Shown here: positions 31,771 to 39,017 of the stretch, one piece after another
How the letters are laid out: the number at the start of each line of letters is the position of its first letter
Position numbering within the stretch: the first letter of the stretch is position 1
Source of the DNA: Pseudomonadota bacterium
GTDB taxonomy: Bacteria; Pseudomonadota; Alphaproteobacteria; Caulobacterales; Caulobacteraceae
NCBI GenBank assembly: GCA_023456105.1
Contig: JAEYAO010000072.1
Location: 1 to 58,196, forward strand
Length of the DNA: 58,196 nt
Direction: 5' to 3'
The notes under the pieces: model-generated
Told to the model about the DNA's origin: nothing
Databases searched by the model: none
Seen by the model: the letters and a program-made list of their open reading frames with translations, nothing else
Program-made: the position numbers and the translations under genes

Positions 31771-31887
31771 TCTCTTCTTCCTGCCGCGCAGGCGGCGAGA
31801 CGGAGGCGTTCTTCGCGCCATGTCCAACCCCTCCGTCTCGAGGCTTGCGCCTCGCGCCACCTCCCCATCTCTGATGGGGAGGAGAGA
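31771..31887. repeat. Dispersed inverted repeat, copy C (left arm shortened)
   Basis: Begins right after the piuC stop. The left arm is reduced (TCTTCCTGCC...GGCGAGACGGAGGCG). A 19-base spacer is followed by CCCCTCCGTCTCGAGGC, GCCTCGCGCCACC and an intact CTCCCCATC/GATGGGGAG terminal hairpin (type 1 arm). It is followed almost at once by copy D. Confidence 0.8.
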
Positions 31888-31894
31888 TCACGCA

Positions 31895-32030
31895 TCTCTC
31901 CTCCCTGCCGCGCAGGCGGCGGGGAGGTGGATCGACGGCGATAGCCGGCGAGACGGAGGGGGCTTCAATGTCGGACACATCCTTCCATCAGAGGCTCGCA
32001 ATCTGCGACAAGGCGCCCCACCTTCACCGC
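31895..32030. repeat. Dispersed inverted repeat, copy D (right arm decayed)
   Basis: The left arm is intact: CTCTCCTCCC, a GCCGCGCAGGCGGC hairpin, GGGGAGGTGGATCG and GGCGAGACGGAGGG (type 2). The right arm has degenerated but traces remain (CCATCAGAGGCTCGCA, CCCACCTT). Copies C and D make an imperfect tandem before the antiporter gene. Confidence 0.7.
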
Positions 32031-32055
32031 TCAGCTTGATATTGGGGGCGGCGGC

Positions 32056-33909
32056 ATGGCCGAAGCGGCGGGACTGGATCTGGGCGCGGCGGCGGCGCTG
32101 CTGGCGGCCGGCGTGATCGCCGTGCCGATCTTTCGCAAGATCGGACTGGGGTCGGTGCTGGGCTATCTGGCGGCGGGCCTGGCCATCGGCCCCTTCGGTC
32201 TCGGCCTGTTCCGCGAGCCGGAGACCATTCTGCACGTCGCAGAGTTCGGCGTGGTCATCTTCCTGTTCATCATCGGCCTGGAGATGCGCCCCCGGCGTTT
32301 GTGGGGCCTGCGTCACGACATCTTCGGCCTCGGCGCGGCGCAGGTGCTGGTGTGCGGCGGCCTGCTGACCCTGACCGCCATGGCCGCAGGCGTGACGGCG
32401 CCGGTGGCGTTCGTGGCCGCCATGGGGTTCGTGCTCTCCTCCACCGCCGTGATCATGCAGATGCTGGAGGAGCGCGGAGAACTCGCCGGGGGAGCGGGTC
32501 AGCGCGCGGTGTCCATCCTGCTGCTTGAAGACCTCGCCATCGTGCCGCTGCTCGCCATCGTCGCGGTGCTGGCCAGCGTGACGGGCGCGTCGCACGAGGC
32601 CGCGCCGCCCTTGTGGCGCACGATCGTCTTTGCGCTCGCGGCAGTGGCCGGGGTGCTGGCGGCGGGGCGCTGGCTGGTCAATCCGCTGTTCCGTCTCCTC
32701 GCCAAGTACGGCGGGCGCGAGGTCATGACCGCCGCCGCCCTGCTGGTCGTGGTGGGCGCGGCCTGGGCGATGAGCCTGGGCGGCCTGTCCATGGCCATGG
32801 GCGCCTTCCTGGCCGGGGTGCTGCTGTCCGAATCCTCGTTCCGGCACCAGCTGGAGGCCGACGTCGAGCCCTTCCGAGCCATCCTGCTGGGCCTGTTTTT
32901 TTTGAGCGTGGGCATGTCGCTGGACCTTGCGGTGGTGGCGGCCGACTGGCGGATCGTGCTGGGCGGGCTCCTGGCCTTCATGGTGGTCAAGGCGGTCGGC
33001 ATCTATGGCGTGGCGCGGCTGTTCAAGGCCTCGCACCATGAGGCGGTCGACCGCTCGGCCCTCTTCGCGCAAGGCGGTGAGTTCGCCTTCGTGCTGTATG
33101 GCGCGGCGCTCGCCGCCGGCCTGTTCGATGCGCGGGTGGCGGCCATGATGGCGGCCATCGTGATCCTGTCCATGGCCCTGACGCCGCTGACCACCCTGCT
33201 GCTGCGGCGCCTGGCTCCAGCGCGCCCGCTGACCGCCGACCACGCCGACGACGTGGACGCCGCCGACGGCCTACGCGGCCAGGTGCTGATCATCGGCTTC
33301 GGCCGCTTCGCCCAGGTCGTGGCCCAGCCGCTGCTGGCGCGCGACGTGGACGTGTCCATCATCGAAAACGACGTGGAGATGATCCAGGCCGCCGCCACCT
33401 TCGGCTTCAAGGTCTATTACGGCGACGGATCGCGGCTGGACACCCTGCGCGCCTCGGGCGCGGAGACGGCGGAGGCCGTGCTGGTGTGCGTCGACAAACC
33501 GGAGATCGCCGACCGCATCGTCGAGCTGGTGAAGTCGGAGTTCCCGCTGACAAAGGTCCTGGTGCGCGCCTACGACCGGGGCCATTCGATCCGCCTGATC
33601 CAGGCGGGCGTGGACTATCAGGTGCGGGAGACGTTCGAGTCGGCGCTGAGGTTCGGCGAACGCGCCCTGATCGAACTGGGCCTGGAAGACCGAGAGGCCG
33701 CCGAGACCATCGCCGACGTGCGCCGCCGCGACGAGGCGCGGCTGGACCTGCAACTGACGGGGGGCCTGAAGGCGGGTCAGCAGCTGACGCGCGGCAACAT
33801 GCCGACGCCGCAACCCGCACCCTACATCACGCCACGCCGCGAGGGCCGGGTGCTGAACGAGGACGAAGCCGGCCCGCCCGCGTCTGTCGCGGACGGGCCG
33901 GCGGCCTGA
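32056..33909 (+). CDS. Kef/CPA2-type potassium:proton antiporter with RCK_N domain
   Basis: 617 aa. About 12 membrane helices form a Na/H exchanger-type domain with ETILHVAEFGVVIFLFIIG, VLSSTAVIMQ, AFLAGVLLSESSFRHQLE and FFLSVGMSLD. An NAD-binding RCK_N domain starts near residue 409 (VLIIGFGRFAQVVAQPLL, VYYGDGSRLDTLRASGA). It exports K+ in exchange for H+ under electrophile or pH stress. No KefF/KefG partner gene is adjacent. The LFFL codons contain an eight-T run (32896-32903), unusual in this GC-rich gene. KefB versus KefC cannot be decided. Confidence 0.93.
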   Translation: MAEAAGLDLGAAAALLAAGVIAVPIFRKIGLGSVLGYLAAGLAIGPFGLGLFREPETILHVAEFGVVIFLFIIGLEMRPRRLWGLRHDIFGLGAAQVLVCGGLLTLTAMAAGVTAPVAFVAAMGFVLSSTAVIMQMLEERGELAGGAGQRAVSILLLEDLAIVPLLAIVAVLASVTGASHEAAPPLWRTIVFALAAVAGVLAAGRWLVNPLFRLLAKYGGREVMTAAALLVVVGAAWAMSLGGLSMAMGAFLAGVLLSESSFRHQLEADVEPFRAILLGLFFLSVGMSLDLAVVAADWRIVLGGLLAFMVVKAVGIYGVARLFKASHHEAVDRSALFAQGGEFAFVLYGAALAAGLFDARVAAMMAAIVILSMALTPLTTLLLRRLAPARPLTADHADDVDAADGLRGQVLIIGFGRFAQVVAQPLLARDVDVSIIENDVEMIQAAATFGFKVYYGDGSRLDTLRASGAETAEAVLVCVDKPEIADRIVELVKSEFPLTKVLVRAYDRGHSIRLIQAGVDYQVRETFESALRFGERALIELGLEDREAAETIADVRRRDEARLDLQLTGGLKAGQQLTRGNMPTPQPAPYITPRREGRVLNEDEAGPPASVADGPAA

Positions 33910-33913
33910 AGCC

Positions 33914-34561
33914 TTATTCGCCGGCGCGAGCCTGAGCCAGCGCCACGCGGGCGCGCAGCGACTCGTCCTGCGCCGAGGCCTGGCCGATGGCGTTGAAGCG
34001 TTCCACCTCCAGGCCGGACTCGGCCACGATGGTCTGCATCTCGGTGGCCTGCTCCGGCGTCGGCTGGGCGCCGTTCAGCGACTGGGCGATGGCGCCGAGG
34101 CGCTGGTTGGCGGCGGCGAACTTGCTCAGTTCGTCTTCCGTGACGCTGGCGCCGACCGAACCGGCGGCGGAGGCGGGCGCTGCGGTCACGGCGATGCGCG
34201 CCTGCAGCACGGGATCGCCGGCCGCGGCCTGGGCGATGGCGTTGAAGCGTTCGGTCTCCAGCCCCGTCGCGGCCACAGCGGCCTGCAGCTCGGCGGTCTG
34301 CTCGGCGTTCGGCTGGCCGCCGTTCAGGGCTTCGGACACGGCGCGCACGCGGGGCAGGGCCGCGCCGTAGCTCTTGAGCTCCGCGTCGGTGAACGCACCG
34401 GCGACGGGCGTCTCGACCGAGGCCGAGGCCGCGGCGGCCGGGGTCTGGGGGGGCATCGTTTGGGCGGGCGCGGTTTGCGCCGGAGCGTCCTGCGCGGCGG
34501 CCGCGCCGGCGGCGCCGAAGGCGGCGATAGAAAGGACGGCGGCGAGACGGTTGGCGCGCAT
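33914..34561 (-). CDS. Secreted protein with two tandem DUF4168 repeats
   Basis: 215 aa. Signal peptide MRANRLAAVLSIAAFGAAGA; an Ala/Pro/Thr/Gln-rich linker; then two copies of the same unit. Copy 1 starts FTDAELKSYGAALPRVRAV and copy 2 VTEDELSKFAAANQRLGAI; both contain LNG-x-QP, E-RFNAI and a final L-AR(I/V). DUF4168 proteins are small periplasmic helical proteins of unknown role. The ATG at 34561 follows AGAAGGAA and begins a canonical signal peptide; a longer in-frame start at 34699 is not supported. A candidate EcfG-type promoter lies 83 bases upstream. Confidence 0.88.
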   Translation of the reverse strand: MRANRLAAVLSIAAFGAAGAAAAQDAPAQTAPAQTMPPQTPAAAASASVETPVAGAFTDAELKSYGAALPRVRAVSEALNGGQPNAEQTAELQAAVAATGLETERFNAIAQAAAGDPVLQARIAVTAAPASAAGSVGASVTEDELSKFAAANQRLGAIAQSLNGAQPTPEQATEMQTIVAESGLEVERFNAIGQASAQDESLRARVALAQARAGE

Positions 34562-34643
34562 GGCGGATTTCCTTCTGGTCGAGCATCCACGGACAACGCG
34601 GGGAAGAACAAGCGTCGCCGCTTCTCGCGGAGTGGAGCCTCTA

Positions 34644-34669
34644 AACGGAAAGAAGCGCGAGAAGTTTCC
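34644..34669 (-). promoter_or_regulatory. Candidate EcfG/SigT-type promoter for the DUF4168 gene
   Basis: On the minus strand, GGAAA (34669-34665), 17 bases, CGTT (34647-34644): one mismatch to GGAAC-N16/17-CGTT. It is in the divergent gap shared with the nuclease gene. Confidence 0.4.
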
Positions 34670-34745
34670 TGAACTTAGGGATTTCCGTCGCCCGCGCAAA
34701 CCGGATCGGCTAGATCAGCGCGGTCCCCGTCACCGGATCTCTTTC

Positions 34746-35765
34746 ATGAAACGCATCGTCGCCGCGGCCGTCGCCGCCGTCGTCCTGGCCCTGCCGGCCG
34801 TGCAGGTGGAGGCCTGGGGATCGAGCGGGCACCGGCTGATCGGGGTGGCCGCCATGCGGGCGCTTCCGGCCGATCTGCCCGCCTTTCTGCGCAGCCCCGC
34901 CGCCGTCGCCGACATCGGCGAGCTGGCGCGCGAGCCCGATCGCTGGAAGGGGGGCGGCCAGCCGCATGACCGCGAGCGCGACACCGCCCACTTCATCGAC
35001 CTGGACGACGCCGGCTACGCCATGACCGCCCAGGGGCCCAGCATCGACGCCCTGCCGCGCCTGAAGTCCGAATACGACGCCGCCCTGAACAAGGCCGGCC
35101 TGGACGTCGACGACGCCGGTTACCTGCCCTACGCCATGATGGACGGCTGGCAGCAGCTGGTGCGCGACTTCGCCTACTGGCGCGTGCTGAGCGCGCAGGA
35201 GGCGCGCGAGACCGACATGGAGCGCAAGGCTTGGTACCGCGTGGATCGCGAGCGGCGCGAGGCGCTGATCCTGCGCGACCTGGGCGTGCTCGCCCACTAC
35301 GTCGGCGACGGCTCCCAGCCGCACCACACCTCGATCCACTACAACGGCTGGGGCGACTATCCGAACCCGGAAGGCTTCACCAACTCGCGCCAGACCCACG
35401 GCGTGTTCGAGGGCGCCTTCACCGCCCGCGTCGCGCGGCTGGACATGGTCGAGGCGGCCATGCCCGCGGCCCGCACCGACGGCTTCGACGTCAAGGCGCG
35501 CACCGTAGGCTATCTGAAGACCACCCTGGCCACGGTGATCCCGTTCTACCGGCTGGAGAAGCAGGGCGGCTTCAACGAGACTGACCCCCGCGGCGCGGCC
35601 TTTGTGACCGAGCGCCTGGTCGCCGGCGCGGCCGAACTGCGCGACTGGACCGTCGCCGCCTGGGCCGAAAGCGCCACGGCCTCCGTCGGCTGGCCCGCGG
35701 TCAAGGTCGCCGAGGTCGAGGCCGGGATCGCCGATCCGTGGATCGCCATGGTGGGCGAGGACTGA
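34746..35765 (+). CDS. Secreted S1/P1-type nuclease
   Basis: 339 aa. Signal peptide ending VQVEA, after which mature Trp24 and His29 (AWGSSGHRL) provide the N-terminal zinc ligands typical of P1 nuclease. Further zinc-binding His/Asp occur in ERDTAHFIDLDD and LGVLAHYVGDGSQPHHTSIHYNG. It degrades single-stranded DNA/RNA or acts as a phosphatase outside the cytoplasm, likely to scavenge phosphate or nucleotides. The ATG at 34746 opens the signal peptide; the upstream open frame is the shadow of the divergent gene. Confidence 0.9.
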   Translation: MKRIVAAAVAAVVLALPAVQVEAWGSSGHRLIGVAAMRALPADLPAFLRSPAAVADIGELAREPDRWKGGGQPHDRERDTAHFIDLDDAGYAMTAQGPSIDALPRLKSEYDAALNKAGLDVDDAGYLPYAMMDGWQQLVRDFAYWRVLSAQEARETDMERKAWYRVDRERREALILRDLGVLAHYVGDGSQPHHTSIHYNGWGDYPNPEGFTNSRQTHGVFEGAFTARVARLDMVEAAMPAARTDGFDVKARTVGYLKTTLATVIPFYRLEKQGGFNETDPRGAAFVTERLVAGAAELRDWTVAAWAESATASVGWPAVKVAEVEAGIADPWIAMVGED

Positions 35766-35787
35766 GGTCCTCGCCCGGAGCTTCGGG

Positions 35788-36897
35788 TCAGGCCGGCGCC
35801 TTCTCGCGGTAGCCGGCCCAAACCCCCTTGGACGCGCCGAAATACTGCACCGGCAAATCCTCGTCGCTGTGCAGCGCCGCCGCCGCATGGTGGGGCCAGT
35901 GCGGGTCGTCCAGCGCCGCGCGGGCGATCGCCACGATGTCGGCCTGGCCGTTCGCCACGATGTCCTCGGCCTGCTGCGGGTCGAAGATCATGCCCACGGC
36001 CATGACCACCGCCTCCGGCGCGGCTTTCTTCACCGCCTCGGCGAAGCGCAGCTGATAGCCGGGCTCGCGGGCCGGAATCTGCGCCTTGGCGACATTTCCG
36101 CCCGACGACAGGTGCAGATAGTCGTAGCCCATCTCGTGCAGCGTGCGGCCGAACGCGGTGACCTCCTCCAGCGCGACTCCGCCCTCGATCCAGTCCGTGC
36201 CGTTCAACCGCACGCCCAGCGCCTTGGTGCGCGGCCAGGCGTCCCGCAGCGCCTGCGCCACCCGCAGCGGGAAGCGCATGCGGTTCTCGGGCGAGCCGCC
36301 GTATTCGTCCGTCCGCTGGTTTGAAAGCGGCGACAGGAACTCGCTGAGCAGATAGCCGTGCGCGGCGTGCAGCTCGACCAGGTCGAAGCCCGCGCGGTCC
36401 GCCCGCTCCGCCGCCTGCACAAAGGCGTCGACCACCCGCTGCATGTCGGCCTCGTCCATGGCCTTGGGCGTGTGCCAGCCGTCCTTGAACGGGATGGCCG
36501 AGGGCGCCAGCGTCTCCCAGGCGCCTTCATCGGGACCCAGCGCCTCGCCGCCCTTGGCGGGAGCGTGCGTCGAGGCCTTGCGGCCCGCGTGCGCCAACTG
36601 GACCCCGATCGGCTGATCCGAATAGGTGCGGATGTCGGTCAGGATGCGCTTGAAAGCCGCTTCCTGTTCGTCGTTCCACAGGCCTGTGTCCTCGAGGGTG
36701 ATGCGGCCCTGCGCATCCACCCCCGTCGCCTCAATGATCGTCAGGCCCGCGCCCGAGATCGCCAGCCGACCGATGTGCTGCACGTGCCAGGGCTGGGGCA
36801 GGCCGTCCACGGCCGAGTACTGGCACATAGGCGCGATGGCGACGCGGTTCTTCAGCTGAAGGGGACCGATGGCGACGGGGGAGAAGAGCTGGCTCAT
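35788..36897 (-). CDS. Old Yellow Enzyme-type NADH:flavin oxidoreductase (YqjM/NamA-like)
   Basis: 369 aa FMN-binding barrel. N-terminal LFSPVAIGPLQLKNRVAIAPMCQYSA with the YqjM-type Cys25, QLAHAGRKAST, and the active-site pair in ELHAAHGYLLSEFLSPLSN with a following RTDEYGGS. It reduces activated C=C bonds of enals/enones with NADPH. The ATG at 36897 was preferred over an earlier in-frame codon at 36957 because the family starts with this motif. It is convergent with the nuclease gene. Confidence 0.93.
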   Translation of the reverse strand: MSQLFSPVAIGPLQLKNRVAIAPMCQYSAVDGLPQPWHVQHIGRLAISGAGLTIIEATGVDAQGRITLEDTGLWNDEQEAAFKRILTDIRTYSDQPIGVQLAHAGRKASTHAPAKGGEALGPDEGAWETLAPSAIPFKDGWHTPKAMDEADMQRVVDAFVQAAERADRAGFDLVELHAAHGYLLSEFLSPLSNQRTDEYGGSPENRMRFPLRVAQALRDAWPRTKALGVRLNGTDWIEGGVALEEVTAFGRTLHEMGYDYLHLSSGGNVAKAQIPAREPGYQLRFAEAVKKAAPEAVVMAVGMIFDPQQAEDIVANGQADIVAIARAALDDPHWPHHAAAALHSDEDLPVQYFGASKGVWAGYREKAPA

Positions 36898-37039
36898 GAA
36901 GTCGTATCCGGGGAGGGAGGAGGCGTGAGCACCTATGTCGGTTGCGGTTCTGATCAAGGCCCGCCTTTCCGATTATTCACGTGTTTTCGCGACGGACGCG
37001 CGTCACAAGACGGCAACGCTTCAATCATGGGGAACACCA

Positions 37040-37153
37040 ATGCTGCGTCTCGCCATCGCCATCGCCGTCGCCGCGCCGCTGCTCAGCGGATGCATCGTCA
37101 TTTCGACGGAAAAGCCGACCACCCGCGTCGTCACCGCACCGGCTGCTCAATGA
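37040..37153 (+). CDS. Very small lipoprotein (37 aa)
   Basis: MLRLAIAIAVAAPLLSGC is a complete type II signal peptide with lipobox LSGC, followed by only about 19 mature residues (IVISTEKPTTRVVTAPAAQ). GGGGAA precedes the ATG. Its stop overlaps the ATG of the next lipoprotein gene (ATGA), which supports real translation. Function unknown; it may be an entericidin-like membrane peptide or act mainly to couple translation. Confidence 0.68.
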   Translation: MLRLAIAIAVAAPLLSGCIVISTEKPTTRVVTAPAAQ

Positions 37154-37533
37154 TCGGCCGCGCTCTGAAGGGCCTGATGGTCGCCGCCGTCGCCGCGCCC
37201 TTGCTGGCCGCCTGCGTGGTCTATGACAGCACCGGCGGCGAGAACGTCACCGTGCAGGTCAACGACCGCGACGCCGCGCCCGCCGAGGCGATCCGCACCG
37301 CCTATGTCCACGACGGCTCGCTTGTGGTGCGTGTCGATTCCAACGGTTGCACCAGCGCCTCGGACTTCGAACTGGCGGTGACGGACGGCGAACCCGCCGA
37401 GGTCACGCTGAAGCGAACCAAGCCCGACAACTGCCGCGCCCTTCTGGCCGAAGGCGTCGAACTGCGCTGGACCTACGCCGACCTGGGGCTGGAGCCGGGC
37501 GCGCCCGTGCGCGTGCTCAATCCACTGAAGTAG
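37150..37533 (+). CDS. Lipoprotein of an unrecognised family (paralogue of the one at 46880)
   Basis: 127 aa. Signal peptide MIGRALKGLMVAAVAAPLLAAC with lipobox LAAC. The C-terminal half holds a motif set, SNGCTSASDF, VTLKRTKPDNCR and GVELRWTYADLGL, then PVRVLNP, which recurs in the same order in the lipoprotein encoded at 46880-47281. The two cysteines in that set may form a disulfide. It overlaps the 37-aa lipoprotein gene by 4 bases and is followed by a hairpin. Confidence 0.85.
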   Translation: MIGRALKGLMVAAVAAPLLAACVVYDSTGGENVTVQVNDRDAAPAEAIRTAYVHDGSLVVRVDSNGCTSASDFELAVTDGEPAEVTLKRTKPDNCRALLAEGVELRWTYADLGLEPGAPVRVLNPLK

Positions 37534-37542
37534 AAAGAACGA

Positions 37543-37566
37543 AAGGGCGTCCTTTCGGACGCCCTT
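37543..37566 (+). terminator. Hairpin after the lipoprotein pair
   Basis: A perfect 10-bp stem, AAGGGCGTCC (37543-37552) and GGACGCCCTT (37557-37566), with a TTTC loop. No T run follows. A second short CCC/GGG hairpin comes about 10 bases later. Probably an intrinsic or stabilising 3' end. Confidence 0.55.
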
Positions 37567-37651
37567 CGCCAGTCACTCCCTTTCGGGAAACGGACACTCT
37601 TTCGAGGCCGCGAGTGGCTTCAAGATGGAGTCGATAGTCGCCGGAGTCAAG

Positions 37652-37999
37652 TCAGCCGGCTGCTTCAGGCGCCTTGGGTAACCAGGCGTGGATCAAGGCG
37701 AGTATCTGGTTGAACTCGGTCTCCGACAGCCGCGGGATGACTGCGCCTTGCAAAGGCTCCAGCCTGGCGTTGCTGACCGTGTAGAGGTGGTTGCACACGA
37801 CCCACGACTGGCGTTGCCCGTCAGGTTGGATCGACAGCTTGTGCGCCCATCGCGCGCTGGCGCCTTCCTGTGGGTCGGTCGACGTGGGGACCACCAGCGA
37901 TACGCCGTGCAGGGTGTTCTTGAACGACACGATCACGACCGGCCGCTTCTTGCCCATCTCGGGAATGCGATGGTCGGTCCAGAAGTCGCACCAGTACAT
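37652..37999 (-). CDS. PemK/MazF-family toxin (endoribonuclease fold)
   Basis: 115 aa from the ATG at 37999. It has the PemK/MazF barrel pattern: YWCDFWTD, KKRPVVIVSFKNTLHG, VVPTSTDPQ, SWVVCNHLYTVSNARL and a C-terminal helix. The family cleaves RNA. Homologues usually start about 11 residues earlier; here 11 sense codons continue upstream to a CTG at 38032 that has GGAGG at the right distance, while the ATG has no ribosome site. Initiation at CTG is therefore plausible. No antitoxin-like gene is adjacent, which is unusual: it may be an orphan toxin or act with a distant antitoxin. Confidence 0.87.
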   Translation of the reverse strand: MYWCDFWTDHRIPEMGKKRPVVIVSFKNTLHGVSLVVPTSTDPQEGASARWAHKLSIQPDGQRQSWVVCNHLYTVSNARLEPLQGAVIPRLSETEFNQILALIHAWLPKAPEAAG

Positions 38000-38089
38000 C
38001 TGGCGGATCGCTGGTGCGGCTTTGATCTTCAGGACGGCGCCTCCTGGTCGCTGTTCAGGCGGAGACCTTGGCGTCGCCGGTGGAAAGCG

Positions 38090-38569
38090 TCAACGCCGTG
38101 CAGCCTGCTCCGCATCGTCCGCCTGGTCTTCAGAGGCCGCCGCCACCGTGTCGAACACCGCCAGCATGAACGGCGGGATGCGCTGGGGCCGCAAGGTCTC
38201 GGCGTCGACCAGGCACCATTCGGAGACGCCCTGGGCGCAGACGCGGCCTTGGGCGTCCTCTATCCGCACATAGCGGTTGAAGCGCGGGCCCTGCGGCTCG
38301 CCGACCCAGGTGCGGGCGACCACGCCCCGCGCGCCCGGCTCTATGCCGCGCAGATAGTCGATCTCGTGCCGCAGGGCGACCCAGGACCAGCGGGTGCGGT
38401 CCGCCTCGGAAAAGCGGGCGTTCCAGTGCGCCGTGCCCGCGTCCTGCAGCCAGCCGACATAGACCACGTTGTTGACGTGGCCGTTGGCGTCGATGTGTTC
38501 AGGCCGCACCTCAAGCGGCACGACAAAGACCTCGCGGTCCTCGCGCGGCTGGTGCAGCGGGCGCGCCAC
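38090..38569 (-). CDS. Acyl-CoA thioesterase, 4HBT/FadM hotdog family
   Basis: 159 aa, GTG start. Hotdog-fold signature RPEHIDANGHVNNVVYVGWLQDAG with the catalytic Asp and conserved His, then RYVRIEDAQGRVCAQG on the long strand. It hydrolyses acyl-CoA thioesters of unknown chain length. It starts 3 bases after the grxD stop, so the two are likely co-transcribed. Confidence 0.88.
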   Translation of the reverse strand: MARPLHQPREDREVFVVPLEVRPEHIDANGHVNNVVYVGWLQDAGTAHWNARFSEADRTRWSWVALRHEIDYLRGIEPGARGVVARTWVGEPQGPRFNRYVRIEDAQGRVCAQGVSEWCLVDAETLRPQRIPPFMLAVFDTVAAASEDQADDAEQAARR

Positions 38570-38572
38570 GGA

Positions 38573-38953
38573 TCAGGCCTCGCCGAGCGCCACGCCCTTT
38601 TCGGTCATCAGCGCCTGAAGCTCTCCGGCCTGGAACATCTCGCGCACGATGTCCGATCCGCCCACGAACTCGCCCTTGACGTAGAGCTGGGGAATGGTCG
38701 GCCAGTCGGTGAAGCTCTTGATGCCTTCGCGCAGCGTCTCGTCCTGCAGCACGTCCACGCCGACGAACGGCGCGCCCACGTGATCGAGGATTTGCACGGC
38801 CAGGGACGAGAAGCCGCAGCGCGGCTGGTCCGGCGTGCCCTTCATGAACAGGACCACGTCGTGCTCGGCCAGCGTGGAGGCGATGAAGGCGTGGACGGGG
38901 TCGGCGGCCTGGTCGGTGGTCTGGCTGGTCGACTGGACGGTGGCGTCGGTCAT
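38573..38953 (-). CDS. grxD: Monothiol glutaredoxin (Grx4/GrxD type)
   Basis: 126 aa. It has the monothiol active site CGFS with Cys46 in MKGTPDQPRCGFSS, DWPTIPQLYVKGEFVGGSDI for glutathione binding, and a C-terminal helix. It carries [2Fe-2S] clusters and pairs with BolA proteins; a bolA gene lies about 1 kb upstream on the same strand. The N-terminal 18 residues are a low-complexity extension. Confidence 0.95.
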   Translation of the reverse strand: MTDATVQSTSQTTDQAADPVHAFIASTLAEHDVVLFMKGTPDQPRCGFSSLAVQILDHVGAPFVGVDVLQDETLREGIKSFTDWPTIPQLYVKGEFVGGSDIVREMFQAGELQALMTEKGVALGEA

Positions 38954-39017
38954 GGGGGACCCTTTCGTTTGCGCGTCAGCTAGGCGCCGCCCCAGCCGGG
39001 GTCAAGGGCGCGCGGCG

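Noticed and set aside
31796..32116. Open frames running through repeat copies C and D
   Set aside because: They are formed by the repeat sequence (translations of GACGGAGGGG and its complement) and recur at other copies; not genes.
34374..34745. Upstream extension of the S1/P1 nuclease frame
   Set aside because: It is antisense to the DUF4168 gene and would bury the signal peptide; the ATG at 34746 is the start.
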